A model generated the notes under the pieces. It was given only the letters and a program-made list of their open reading frames with translations, was not told the origin of the DNA and did no database searches. The position numbers and the translations under genes were made by a program. This document shows, piece by piece, positions 6,146 to 12,438 of a stretch of 27,051 nucleotides of DNA; position 1 is the first letter of the stretch, and the number at the start of each line of letters is the position of its first letter. Origin of the DNA: HGM11788 sp964654945 (lineage in GTDB: Bacteria > Bacillota > Clostridia > Lachnospirales > CAG-274); contig CAZZLN010000019.1 in assembly GCA_964654945.1 (NCBI GenBank), positions 1-27,051 of the forward strand, given 5' to 3'.

Positions 6146-8038
6146 ATGATGATATTAGCGCTTAATAAAATATCTAAAGCCTTTGGAACTGACTCAATTT
6201 TAGAAAATATTTCATTTAACATAGAAGATGGTGAAAAGATTGCCCTTGTAGGCGTAAACGGTGCGGGGAAATCTACACTTTTTAAAATTATAACAGGTGA
6301 GCTTTCTGCTGATGAGGGAGAAATTATTATGCCTAAAAACACTGAAATAGGCTACTTTTCCCAAAATCTTGAAATAGACAGTGAAAAGACAATTTATGAT
6401 GAGCTTTTAACGGTCTTTGAGCCTGTTATGGCTATTGAAAACAAAATGAGAAATATGGAAGCTAAAATGGCAGAGCTTACAGGTGATGCTTTACAGGAAC
6501 TTATGAAAAACTATGATGAGCTTTCTATTGAACTTGAAAAGAAAAATGGCTATGAATATGAAAGCAGATTAAGGGGCGTTATAAAGGGTCTTGGATTTAG
6601 TGAGGAGGAAAGCACACAGGTTATTCATGAGCTTTCAGGGGGACAAAAAACAAGAGTTGCTCTTGGAAGGCTTTTGCTTGCTGATTATGATGTGCTTTTA
6701 CTTGATGAACCTACAAATCACCTTGATATTGAAGCTTTAAATTGGCTTGAGGATTATTTAAAATCTTATAAGGGTGCTGTTATAGCAGTATCTCACGACA
6801 GATTTTTTCTTGACAGAGTTGCTCAAAAAGTAATTGAGCTTGAAAACAGAAAGTCAAAGATATTTTATGGAAATTATTCTTATTATGCTGAAAAGAAATT
6901 TATTGACAAAAAAATTGAATATAAACAGTATTTGAATCAGCAAAAAGAAATTAAGCATCAGCAGGAGGTTATAAAAAAGCTTAGAGAGTTTAACAGAGAG
7001 AAGTCTATTAAAAGAGCTGAAAGCAGAGAAAAAGCACTCGAAAAAATGGATAAGCTTTCTGTTCCTGAAAATTTGCCTGATAAAATGCACTTTACAATAA
7101 AGCCTGAAAAGGAAAGTGGAAATGATGTGTTGAATATTGAAAATGTTTCTATGGCATTTGATGATACGCTTTTGTTTAAAAATATAACATTTGATATTAA
7201 AAAAGGAGAAAAGGTTGCTCTTATAGGTCCAAATGGAATAGGAAAAACAACATTGTTCAGAATTATTTTAAACAGGCTTAAACCTAAAAGCGGAAATGTT
7301 AAAACAGGTGCATCAGTCATAACAGGCTACTATGATCAGGAGCAAAGTGATTTAAACTTAAACAATACTATATTTGATGAAATATCAGATGCCTATCCTA
7401 ATATTGCAAATACTAAAATAAGAAATGTTCTTGCGGCATTTGTGTTTACCGGTGATGATGTGTTTAAAAGCATTTCAATGTTGTCAGGCGGTGAAAAGGG
7501 CAGGGTAGCTCTTGCAAAAATTATGCTTTCTAATGCTAATTTTCTTATTCTTGATGAGCCTACAAATCACCTTGACATAAATTCAAAGGAAATTCTTGAA
7601 AATGTGCTTAAAGAATATGAGGGAACAGTTTTATATGTTTCTCATGACAGATATTTTATAAACAGCACTGCAACAAGAATTGTTGAGCTGACTCCCGATA
7701 AGGCTAATATATATCTTGGAAATTATGACTATTATCTTGAAAAGAAAAAGGAAAGTTCTGTTTTAAAGACTGATCAGGCAGAAATTATAACTGAAAATAA
7801 GATTGACTGGAAAAAGCAAAAAGAGCTTCAGGCACAGCAGAGAAAAAAAGAAAACACAGTGAAAAAGATTGAGGAAGAAATTTCTGAAACAGAGGGGAAA
7901 ATTAATGAGCTTACTTCACTTCTTGAAATTGAGGAGATTTATACAAATGCTATAAAATCAAGGGAGATATTTGAACAAAAAGAGGATTTAGAGGTAAAGC
8001 TTCTTGAACTTTACGAACAATGGGAAAACCTAAACTGA
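6146..8038 (+). CDS. ABC-F family ATPase (ribosome-associated, YdiF/Uup type)
   Basis: A 630-residue soluble protein with two ABC domains in one chain and no membrane segment. Members act on the ribosome, clearing stalls or (in resistance subtypes) antibiotics from the peptidyl-transferase centre. Domain 1: Walker A GVNGAGKST (about 36-44), signature LSGGQKTRVALG (about 162), Walker B LLLDEPTNHLD, switch SHDRFF. A basic interdomain linker (about 240-320) follows. Domain 2: Walker A GPNGIGKTT (about 361), LSGGEKGRVALA (about 446), LDEPTNHLD, SHDRYF. The C-terminal 85 residues form a Lys/Glu-rich coiled coil. AGGAGGT at 6136-6142 lies close to the ATG at 6146; the ATG at 6149 has better spacing. 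No sign of a drug-resistance subtype; a housekeeping translation factor is more likely. Confidence 0.93.
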   Translation: MMILALNKISKAFGTDSILENISFNIEDGEKIALVGVNGAGKSTLFKIITGELSADEGEIIMPKNTEIGYFSQNLEIDSEKTIYDELLTVFEPVMAIENKMRNMEAKMAELTGDALQELMKNYDELSIELEKKNGYEYESRLRGVIKGLGFSEEESTQVIHELSGGQKTRVALGRLLLADYDVLLLDEPTNHLDIEALNWLEDYLKSYKGAVIAVSHDRFFLDRVAQKVIELENRKSKIFYGNYSYYAEKKFIDKKIEYKQYLNQQKEIKHQQEVIKKLREFNREKSIKRAESREKALEKMDKLSVPENLPDKMHFTIKPEKESGNDVLNIENVSMAFDDTLLFKNITFDIKKGEKVALIGPNGIGKTTLFRIILNRLKPKSGNVKTGASVITGYYDQEQSDLNLNNTIFDEISDAYPNIANTKIRNVLAAFVFTGDDVFKSISMLSGGEKGRVALAKIMLSNANFLILDEPTNHLDINSKEILENVLKEYEGTVLYVSHDRYFINSTATRIVELTPDKANIYLGNYDYYLEKKKESSVLKTDQAEIITENKIDWKKQKELQAQQRKKENTVKKIEEEISETEGKINELTSLLEIEEIYTNAIKSREIFEQKEDLEVKLLELYEQWENLN

Positions 8039-8055
8039 AAGAGAGATTTTGTATT

Positions 8056-8832
8056 ATGATAAATAAAGCAGTAAAAGCGGCAATAATGGGAGCTGCGGTC
8101 ATAGGAGTAATAGGAGGCATTATTGTATATTGCTCAGTAACTCCGGAATATGACGAACAGGGAAATATGATTGAAATGACAACTGTTGAAATAATAACAG
8201 AAGAAAATGAGGAGTCTACAAGTTTGGAAGAAACTGAAACAACAACACTTTATGAAACATCGACAGAAACAACAACTACATATGAAGCAGTAAATGGGCA
8301 TATTGTTGAAAGTGTTGAAAATCTTCCTAAGTCACCTGTTGATAAGTATGTTGTATATAATGATAAACTTTTAAAACTTGGTGTTTCAATGGAGGAAGTT
8401 AAGAGTATACTTGGAAATCCTATTGTGCTTTTAAGTGAAGAAACCGAACTGCAGACAGAAACAGAACAAACCACTGCAGAAGAAACAACAGAAGCAGCTG
8501 CTGAAGAAACAACAGAAGCTGCTGCTGAAAAAACAGATGAGAATTCTCACAGATACAGAGAATTTATAATCAGAACTGAATTTAAAGACAATATTGAAAT
8601 AGTTAAGGATATAGAGGTTATATCCGATAAAATTAAAAATGCAGCAGATATATCACCTATAGGCAAGGAGATATTTGAAATTACATTAAGCTATGGAGTG
8701 CCATATTATGAGGATTGGAACATATGCAGATATGAAATAGATGACAACTCAAATTTGTATTTTAAATTAAGAGATGGAAAGGTTGCCACATGGGGTATTG
8801 CAATTAATGATGAAGATGAAAAACAGGATTAA
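8056..8832 (+). CDS. Membrane-anchored protein with Thr/Glu-rich linkers, unknown function
   Basis: A 258-residue protein with one N-terminal transmembrane segment (about residues 6-27, AAIMGAAVIGVIGGIIVYCS) and the rest predicted outside. Low-complexity TTE/ETTE stretches occur at about 52-80 and about 135-165, the latter from a duplicated unit coding EETTEAAA. Between and after them are globular parts (a segment with KLLKLGVSMEEVKSILGNP, then a C-terminal beta-rich region). I do not recognise the fold. ATG 8056 is chosen over ATG 8020, which overlaps the ABC-F stop; GAAAGAGAG precedes 8056. The 17-bp spacing suggests co-transcription with the ABC-F gene, though a functional link is unproven. 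The same Thr/Glu linker style recurs in the pilus proteins of this window. Confidence 0.75.
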   Translation: MINKAVKAAIMGAAVIGVIGGIIVYCSVTPEYDEQGNMIEMTTVEIITEENEESTSLEETETTTLYETSTETTTTYEAVNGHIVESVENLPKSPVDKYVVYNDKLLKLGVSMEEVKSILGNPIVLLSEETELQTETEQTTAEETTEAAAEETTEAAAEKTDENSHRYREFIIRTEFKDNIEIVKDIEVISDKIKNAADISPIGKEIFEITLSYGVPYYEDWNICRYEIDDNSNLYFKLRDGKVATWGIAINDEDEKQD

Positions 8833-8838
8833 AACAAG

Positions 8839-8883
8839 GCTACCGCAATCCCACTGGCTTTAGACGGTGGGTTAAGGTTGCCA
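8839..8883 (+). pseudogene. TnpB 3'-tail and end-hairpin relic 1 (IS200/IS605 family)
   Basis: One frame reads ATAIPLALDGGLRLPK, similar to the C-terminal tail of IS605-type TnpB proteins and to the better tail at 10007 (SPLTLDNG). The same bases form a hairpin, CCCAC (8850-8854) / GTGGG (8867-8871), whose loop contains GGCTTTAGAC. No transposase body is present. Confidence 0.45.
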
Positions 8884-8939
8884 AAAGTAATGGTTTGTGT
8901 TATACTTATGCTATGGGATGCGGAAATCGAAAAACAGAT

Positions 8940-8989
8940 GTGAACTACCACATACCGCAAAGGTATGTGGCTTCTGTTAAATAGTTCAC
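8940..8989. mobile_element. Palindromic IS200/IS605-like end relic 2
   Basis: Outer inverted arms GTGAACTA (8940-8947) and TAGTTCAC (8982-8989) enclose a perfect 9-bp hairpin, CCACATACC (8948-8956) / GGTATGTGG (8962-8970). TAGTTCAC is also the last 8 bases of the relic at 10007-10014. Hairpin ends of this type are the sites used by Y1 transposases; the palindrome makes the original orientation unclear. No transposase gene is near, so this is a remnant. Confidence 0.5.
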
Positions 8990-9062
8990 CGGACTAAGTA
9001 TTCAGAAATAGAATATCCCAGTTTATCGGTATGAAAAAATGATAATTATTGGAGAAATAATA

Positions 9063-9113
9063 ATGACTAATAAGAATATAGAACCTAATATAATTAATAT
9101 TAAATCTTTTTAA
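9063..9113 (+). CDS. Possible 16-codon ORF, perhaps the cut-off start of the Fic gene
   Basis: ATG 9063 follows GGAGAA with normal spacing and opens MTNKNIEPNIINIKSF, then stops. It looks like a gene start. The Fic frame downstream is open from 9153, with coding-like residues ahead of its first good start, and a TnpB-tail-like hairpin lies between. A Fic gene interrupted near its 5' end would explain this, but it is only inference. Confidence 0.2.
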   Translation: MTNKNIEPNIINIKSF

Positions 9114-9129
9114 AATGTAAGTTAAAAAC

Positions 9130-9176
9130 ACTTATGGCTTTAGCCGTGATAGGTTCAAAATTTAGTCAGAAATAAA
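9130..9176 (+). pseudogene. TnpB-tail-like hairpin relic 3
   Basis: A hairpin around GGC-TTTA-GCC (9137-9146, flanking stem partly wobble) is followed by ATAGGTTCA. One frame reads TLMALAVIGSKFSQK then stop, similar in pattern to TnpB C-terminal tails. Weak on its own; supported by the three similar relics within 1.2 kb. Confidence 0.3.
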
Positions 9177-9254
9177 GTGATAGAAGATGGTTCCCCGGTG
9201 AGTATAATAAAAAAAGATAGCATCATCTGTTATAACAAAGGAGAAGATAGAACT

Positions 9255-9887
9255 ATGCAGGATTCAGCGATAGAAATGGCAAAAAGACTTTTAATTGACA
9301 GTATATGGAAAAGTGCTAATCTGGAGGGGCTGGGAACAACTTTTCCTAAAACAGAAGCTATTCTGGCTAATGCACCAACGACAACAAGAACGGAAGAAGT
9401 TCTGTTTGTAATAAATATGAAAAGAGCTTGGCAATTTCTTTTAGATAATCTTAACTATAGCAATAATATAGCTTTATTGAGAGAGTATAATAAAATCGTT
9501 GGAGAACTTTTATTTAATTATGCCGGTGAAATCAGAACTATTTCTGTGCAGATAGGGGGTACTTCATGGAAGCCGGAAATACCACAAGCCGGAGTCATTA
9601 TTGATACATTACAATCAATAGATAATATATTAGATGTAGAACTAAAAGCGTTAAAATATTTTTGCTATGTTGCAAGAACGCAAATGTTTATAGATGGAAA
9701 TAAACGAGTAGCTCAACTTATAGCAAATAAAGTATTAATTGAAAATAATATTGGGATTTTTCAGATACCAATAGATCAACTTGAAAAATTTAAAACTTTA
9801 TTAATTGCTTTTTATGAAACTAATTTAGATAATGATATTATAAGATTTATGCAATATTTTTGTATAAAAAGAATTGTTAGAAAGTAG
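9255..9887 (+). CDS. Class II Fic-domain protein with His-to-Gln change in the active motif
   Basis: Fic proteins usually transfer AMP or other nucleotides to hydroxyl groups of target proteins. The 210-residue product has the N-terminal inhibitory motif SANLEG (residues 20-25, form S/TxxxEG), a flap region VQIGGTSWKPEIP and the Fic core QMFIDGNKR (143-151). The canonical core is HxFx(D/E)GN(G/K)R: Phe145, Asp147, Gly148, Asn149 and Arg151 are kept, but the catalytic His position is Gln143. Start chosen at ATG 9255, which follows AAAGGAGA with good spacing; an in-frame GTG at 9177 would add 26 plausible residues, so the N-terminus may be incomplete. Flanked on both sides by IS200/IS605 relics. 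Either inactive, or a subfamily using another chemistry; no antitoxin partner is visible. Confidence 0.78.
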   Translation: MQDSAIEMAKRLLIDSIWKSANLEGLGTTFPKTEAILANAPTTTRTEEVLFVINMKRAWQFLLDNLNYSNNIALLREYNKIVGELLFNYAGEIRTISVQIGGTSWKPEIPQAGVIIDTLQSIDNILDVELKALKYFCYVARTQMFIDGNKRVAQLIANKVLIENNIGIFQIPIDQLEKFKTLLIAFYETNLDNDIIRFMQYFCIKRIVRK

Positions 9888-9915
9888 AAATTAAATAGTA
9901 CAAGAAAAAATAATA

Positions 9916-10014
9916 TATAGGGCAGGGACTGCCCGAATTAACGCCTGTGGAGATAGTAGGTTGTGAGGTCTGCGAAGCAGGAAGCCCATTGACTTTAGAC
10001 AATGGGTAGTTCAC
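9916..10014 (+). pseudogene. Frameshifted TnpB 3' end with omega-RNA-like hairpins and IS right end
   Basis: Conceptual reading in one frame gives RAGTARINACGDS and, after a one-base shift near 9958, GCEVCEAGSPLTLDNG with a stop at 10007-10009. That is the characteristic C-terminus of IS605-type TnpB (RNA-guided nuclease of IS200/IS605 elements). The same DNA carries hairpins GGGCA/TGCCC (9920-9934) and CCCATTG/CAATGGG (9985-9991 / 10000-10006) and ends TAGTTCAC, as in element right ends, whose transcript is the omega RNA. Everything upstream of the tail is lost, so the protein cannot be made; whether the RNA is still produced is unknown. Confidence 0.72.
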
Positions 10015-10038
10015 AATATACAAAAAATATGTTATACT
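10010..10038 (+). promoter_or_regulatory. Promoter formed at the IS end, driving the lipoprotein operon
   Basis: TTCACA (10010-10015), 17-bp spacer, TGTTATACT with TATACT at 10033-10038 and an extended TG at 10030-10031. Five of the six -35 bases are the last bases of the IS right end. Confidence 0.65.
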
Positions 10039-10069
10039 AAGCTGTATAAAGTTAACGGAGGGTAACAGA

Positions 10070-10699
10070 ATGAAAAAATTTATATTTTTAATAGCTGCAA
10101 TACTTTTATTTACAGGCTGTGCGGCAGACAGTTTAAAAACAGATAATAATCAGGTTGCCGATAATTCCCCGGAAGAAAAGTTTACAGAGGGTGATTTTAC
10201 TATTTATGGCGAAAACGGTGTCCCTTTTGTAAATCTTGCAATGGATAAAGAAACAGCAGAAAAAAGGCTTGAAAGCTTCAAAGATGATGTTGGCACATTT
10301 GATATTAAATATGGTGAGCATATTATTACTTATCCTGATAAAGATGCAGAAAAAGAGGAGCTTATTAATTATATAAGCTATCTTGGACCAAGGGTTGCCG
10401 TTTATACCTCAAAGGGAATATATACAACAGGCATATATGGAGATAATGATAAATGCAGCACTGATGCTGATGTAATAAAAGCTTATGGAATTGATATTGA
10501 AAATGAGAGCTATATTACTCATAAAACAGATGATAAAAATTATTTTATAAATCTTTATTACAACAATGATGAAAGAGTTATAATGGCTAAAGACACTGAC
10601 CTTTCATCAGTTGAAGCACAAAAACTTATAAGATTTACAATAAAAGACGGTGTTGTAAGAAATATTGAATTTTATCAGTATCTTTGGGAGTTATTATGA
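10070..10699 (+). CDS. Lipoprotein of unknown function
   Basis: A 209-residue protein with a clear lipoprotein signal: MKKFIFLIAAILLFTGC, lipobox LFTGC with Cys17 as the lipidated residue, so it is anchored on the outer face of the membrane. The mature part is acidic and mixed alpha/beta; I recognise no domain. GGAGGG at 10057-10062 precedes the ATG. Its stop overlaps the ATG of the decayed methyltransferase gene (ATGA at 10696-10699), a classic sign of translational coupling in an intact ancestor operon. Its C-terminal half (KDGVVRNIEFYQY) resembles in style the end of the membrane protein at 8056 (RDGKVATWGIAIN), but I cannot show homology. Confidence 0.78.
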   Translation: MKKFIFLIAAILLFTGCAADSLKTDNNQVADNSPEEKFTEGDFTIYGENGVPFVNLAMDKETAEKRLESFKDDVGTFDIKYGEHIITYPDKDAEKEELINYISYLGPRVAVYTSKGIYTTGIYGDNDKCSTDADVIKAYGIDIENESYITHKTDDKNYFINLYYNNDERVIMAKDTDLSSVEAQKLIRFTIKDGVVRNIEFYQYLWELL

Positions 10700-10980
10700 T
10701 AAATATAAGAGAATTTTTGAAAGAAAAAACTCTTATGTGATGGCACCTTTGGAACATAGTATGTTCCTTTGACAATGGGATTATGGCTGTGGCAATATTT
10801 TTATTGAAAAAGGCAGGGATATATTTGTGTTTGAACCTTCTCATCAGCAGAAAATATTATTCCTGTTGCCGAATATATAAAAAAGAAGATGCTTTTATTA
10901 TATTTCAGTTTTATGTAAATCACCATTGTTTTGTTATTCCTTTTAACAGACTTTCAATTGCAGAACAGCTTATTAAATAG
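10696..10980 (+). pseudogene. Decayed homocysteine S-methyltransferase gene (metH/yitJ N-terminal domain)
   Basis: Pieces in shifting frames follow the order of a cobalamin-type homocysteine S-methyltransferase domain. First is MINIREFLKEKTLM then a stop; after a one-base shift DGTFGT (the usual start is like LxxDGAxGT); then, after a large deletion, DIFVFE, IIPVAEYIKK and finally DAFIIFQFYVN, each in a different frame. The intact enzyme moves a methyl group from methyltetrahydrofolate to homocysteine. Only about 95 codons of some 290 or more remain, with at least three frameshifts and two stops. The start overlaps the lipoprotein stop. Identification is by motif order from memory. Confidence 0.6.
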
Positions 10981-10989
10981 GAGAAAATT

Positions 10990-11697
10990 ATGTATAAATT
11001 AAGAGTTGCAGATATAAATGTAAATATTGAATATAAATATGAAACAATGCTTAAACAGGCAGAGCCATATAAATATGATTTTAAATCACCCAATTGCACT
11101 GTTTGTATAACTGATGAAAATATCAATATAATATTAAAAGAAAATCCTCATTTGAGCAGGGCAGATATAGAATATATTTACACAGGTGCTGCTTTTTATG
11201 AAGCATTACTTCATTTTGACGGATTTATGTTACATAGCAGCGGAATTGTAAAAGACGGATACGCTTATCTTTTTTCTGCTGACCCTGGTACCGGAAAATC
11301 AACTCACACAGGTTTATGGCAGAAATATTTCGGGGAAGATAATGCCCTTATTATAAATGATGATAAGCCTGCCATAAGAATGATTGATAATAAGCTTTAT
11401 GTTTACGGCACACCTTGGAGTGGAAAAACTGATAAAAATATAAATATGAGAGTGCCTCTCGGTGCTATAGTATTTCTTGAAAGGTCAGATGATAACTGGA
11501 TAAAACAAATTCAGCCATCAGAAGCTATTCCCCTTATACTTCAGCAGACAATAAGACCTTTTGAAAAAGAAAATATGATACTGCTTCTTAATATGCTGGA
11601 CAAGGTTTTAAGAAACACAAGAGTGTTCAGACTCGGCTGTAATATGAGTGAAGATGCTGTAATAACAAGCTATAACGGAATTAAAATGGAGGTTTAA
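10990..11697 (+). CDS. HPr kinase/phosphorylase-like nucleotide-binding protein
   Basis: A 235-residue protein resembling the C-terminal kinase domain of HPr kinase/phosphorylase. It has a P-loop DPGTGKST (about 97-104), INDDKPAI as a probable metal-binding acidic motif, and YGTPWSGKT further on. It lacks the N-terminal HprK regulatory domain, so it is not the catabolite-control enzyme. Homologues beside PqqD-like proteins occur in peptide-modification clusters, including kinases that phosphorylate lasso-type peptides. Start ATG has AGGAGA upstream. Four bases separate its stop from the PqqD-like start, and GGAGG inside its 3' end serves that gene. The role as a kinase of a peptide substrate is inference; no precursor peptide was found. 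Confidence 0.8.
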   Translation: MYKLRVADINVNIEYKYETMLKQAEPYKYDFKSPNCTVCITDENINIILKENPHLSRADIEYIYTGAAFYEALLHFDGFMLHSSGIVKDGYAYLFSADPGTGKSTHTGLWQKYFGEDNALIINDDKPAIRMIDNKLYVYGTPWSGKTDKNINMRVPLGAIVFLERSDDNWIKQIQPSEAIPLILQQTIRPFEKENMILLLNMLDKVLRNTRVFRLGCNMSEDAVITSYNGIKMEV

Positions 11698-11701
11698 AAG
11701 T

Positions 11702-11965
11702 ATGAAAATTAAAAATGGTTATTTATTAAGAGAGGTTGCAGGAAGTCATATTGTAGTGCCTATTGGTGAGGGTAATATGGACTTCAGCGGTGTTATATCA
11801 CTTAATGAAGTTGGTGCTTTTTTATGGAATAATATGGAAAAGGATACAACAAAGGAAGAATTATTAAAGGCAGTGCTTTCTGAATATAACGTTGAAGAAA
11901 ATGTTGCTAAAGCTGATATAGATGAATTTGTTGAAAAGCTTAAAGGAGCTGAGCTTATTGAATGA
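11702..11965 (+). CDS. PqqD-like peptide chaperone
   Basis: An 87-residue PqqD-fold protein (family of RiPP recognition elements, which hold a peptide substrate for a modifying enzyme). The family pattern is visible: a short beta start (GYLLREVAGSHIVVPIGEG), SLNEVGAFLWNNM (the 'LNxxGxxiW' signature) and a helical end with EEELL-like and DIDEFVEKL segments. The ribosome site GGAGG lies at 11688-11692. It overlaps the S26 peptidase start by 8 bases. Between a kinase-like protein and a peptidase, it probably presents a peptide or protein to one of them, but no substrate or radical-SAM partner is seen in this window. Confidence 0.85.
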   Translation: MKIKNGYLLREVAGSHIVVPIGEGNMDFSGVISLNEVGAFLWNNMEKDTTKEELLKAVLSEYNVEENVAKADIDEFVEKLKGAELIE

Positions 11966-12428
11966 CAGAAAAGTAAAACTTTCTGATATTTATGATGTAA
12001 TGGTGGAAATGCTTGAAAGCGGAGGAACTGTTAATTTTAATCCTAACGGAACAAGTATGCTTCCCACGATTATGAACCATGGCGACAGGGTTATTCTAAA
12101 AAAAGTAAACCGAAGGCTTAAAAAATATGAGCTGCCTCTTTACAGACGAAGTGACGGAACATTTGTGCTTCACAGAGTAGTAAGGGTTTATGATGACTGC
12201 TATGGTATGTGCGGTGATAATCAGTGGCATATTGAAAAGGGCATAAAAGATGAAAACATAATAGGTGTTGTAATTCATATAACAAGAAAAGGCAGAGAAA
12301 TTGATGCAGATAATTGGCTTTATAAAATTTATGTTTTTATTTGGGTTAATATTATGCCTTTAAGACATATTGTCATAGGCGGTAAAAATAAATTATTACA
12401 TATGATAAAAAAAATCCCTCAAAAATGA
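11958..12428 (+). CDS. S24/S26-family serine peptidase (signal-peptidase-like, Ser-His type)
   Basis: A 156-residue protein with the S26 box NGTSMLPTI (nucleophile Ser33), GDRVILKK, a His-containing box VLHRVVRV (His72) and the GDN box CGDNQWH. Having His where bacterial LepB has the base Lys is the pattern of SipW/ER-type signal peptidases. A hydrophobic segment at about 115-135 (IYVFIWVNIMPL) may anchor it. The TTG at 11958 is the likely start: AAAGGAG at 11942-11948 sits about 9 bases before it, and it overlaps the pqqD-like stop by 8 bases. The stop codon lies inside the downstream terminator stem. In context it probably cleaves a leader or exported substrate handled by the HprK-like and PqqD-like proteins. 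Confidence 0.8.
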   Translation: MNDRKVKLSDIYDVMVEMLESGGTVNFNPNGTSMLPTIMNHGDRVILKKVNRRLKKYELPLYRRSDGTFVLHRVVRVYDDCYGMCGDNQWHIEKGIKDENIIGVVIHITRKGREIDADNWLYKIYVFIWVNIMPLRHIVIGGKNKLLHMIKKIPQK

Positions 12429-12438
12429 GGGAATTTTT
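12411..12438. terminator. Bidirectional terminator between the S26 peptidase gene and tyrS
   Basis: Stem TCCCTCA (12415-12421) / TGAGGGA (12426-12432), AAAA loop, with an A-run on the left and a T-run on the right, so it can stop transcripts from either side. The TGA stop of the peptidase gene is the first three bases of the right arm. Confidence 0.88.

Noticed and set aside
6146..8038. Antibiotic-resistance ABC-F (ARE) protein
   Set aside because: No extended interdomain loop or resistance-cluster context; it looks like a housekeeping ABC-F factor.
8940..10014. Composite transposon carrying the Fic gene between inverted IS ends
   Set aside because: The left relic is palindromic, so its orientation is unclear. 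IS200/IS605 elements do not use inverted terminal repeats or form classical composites, and no transposase or target duplication is seen.
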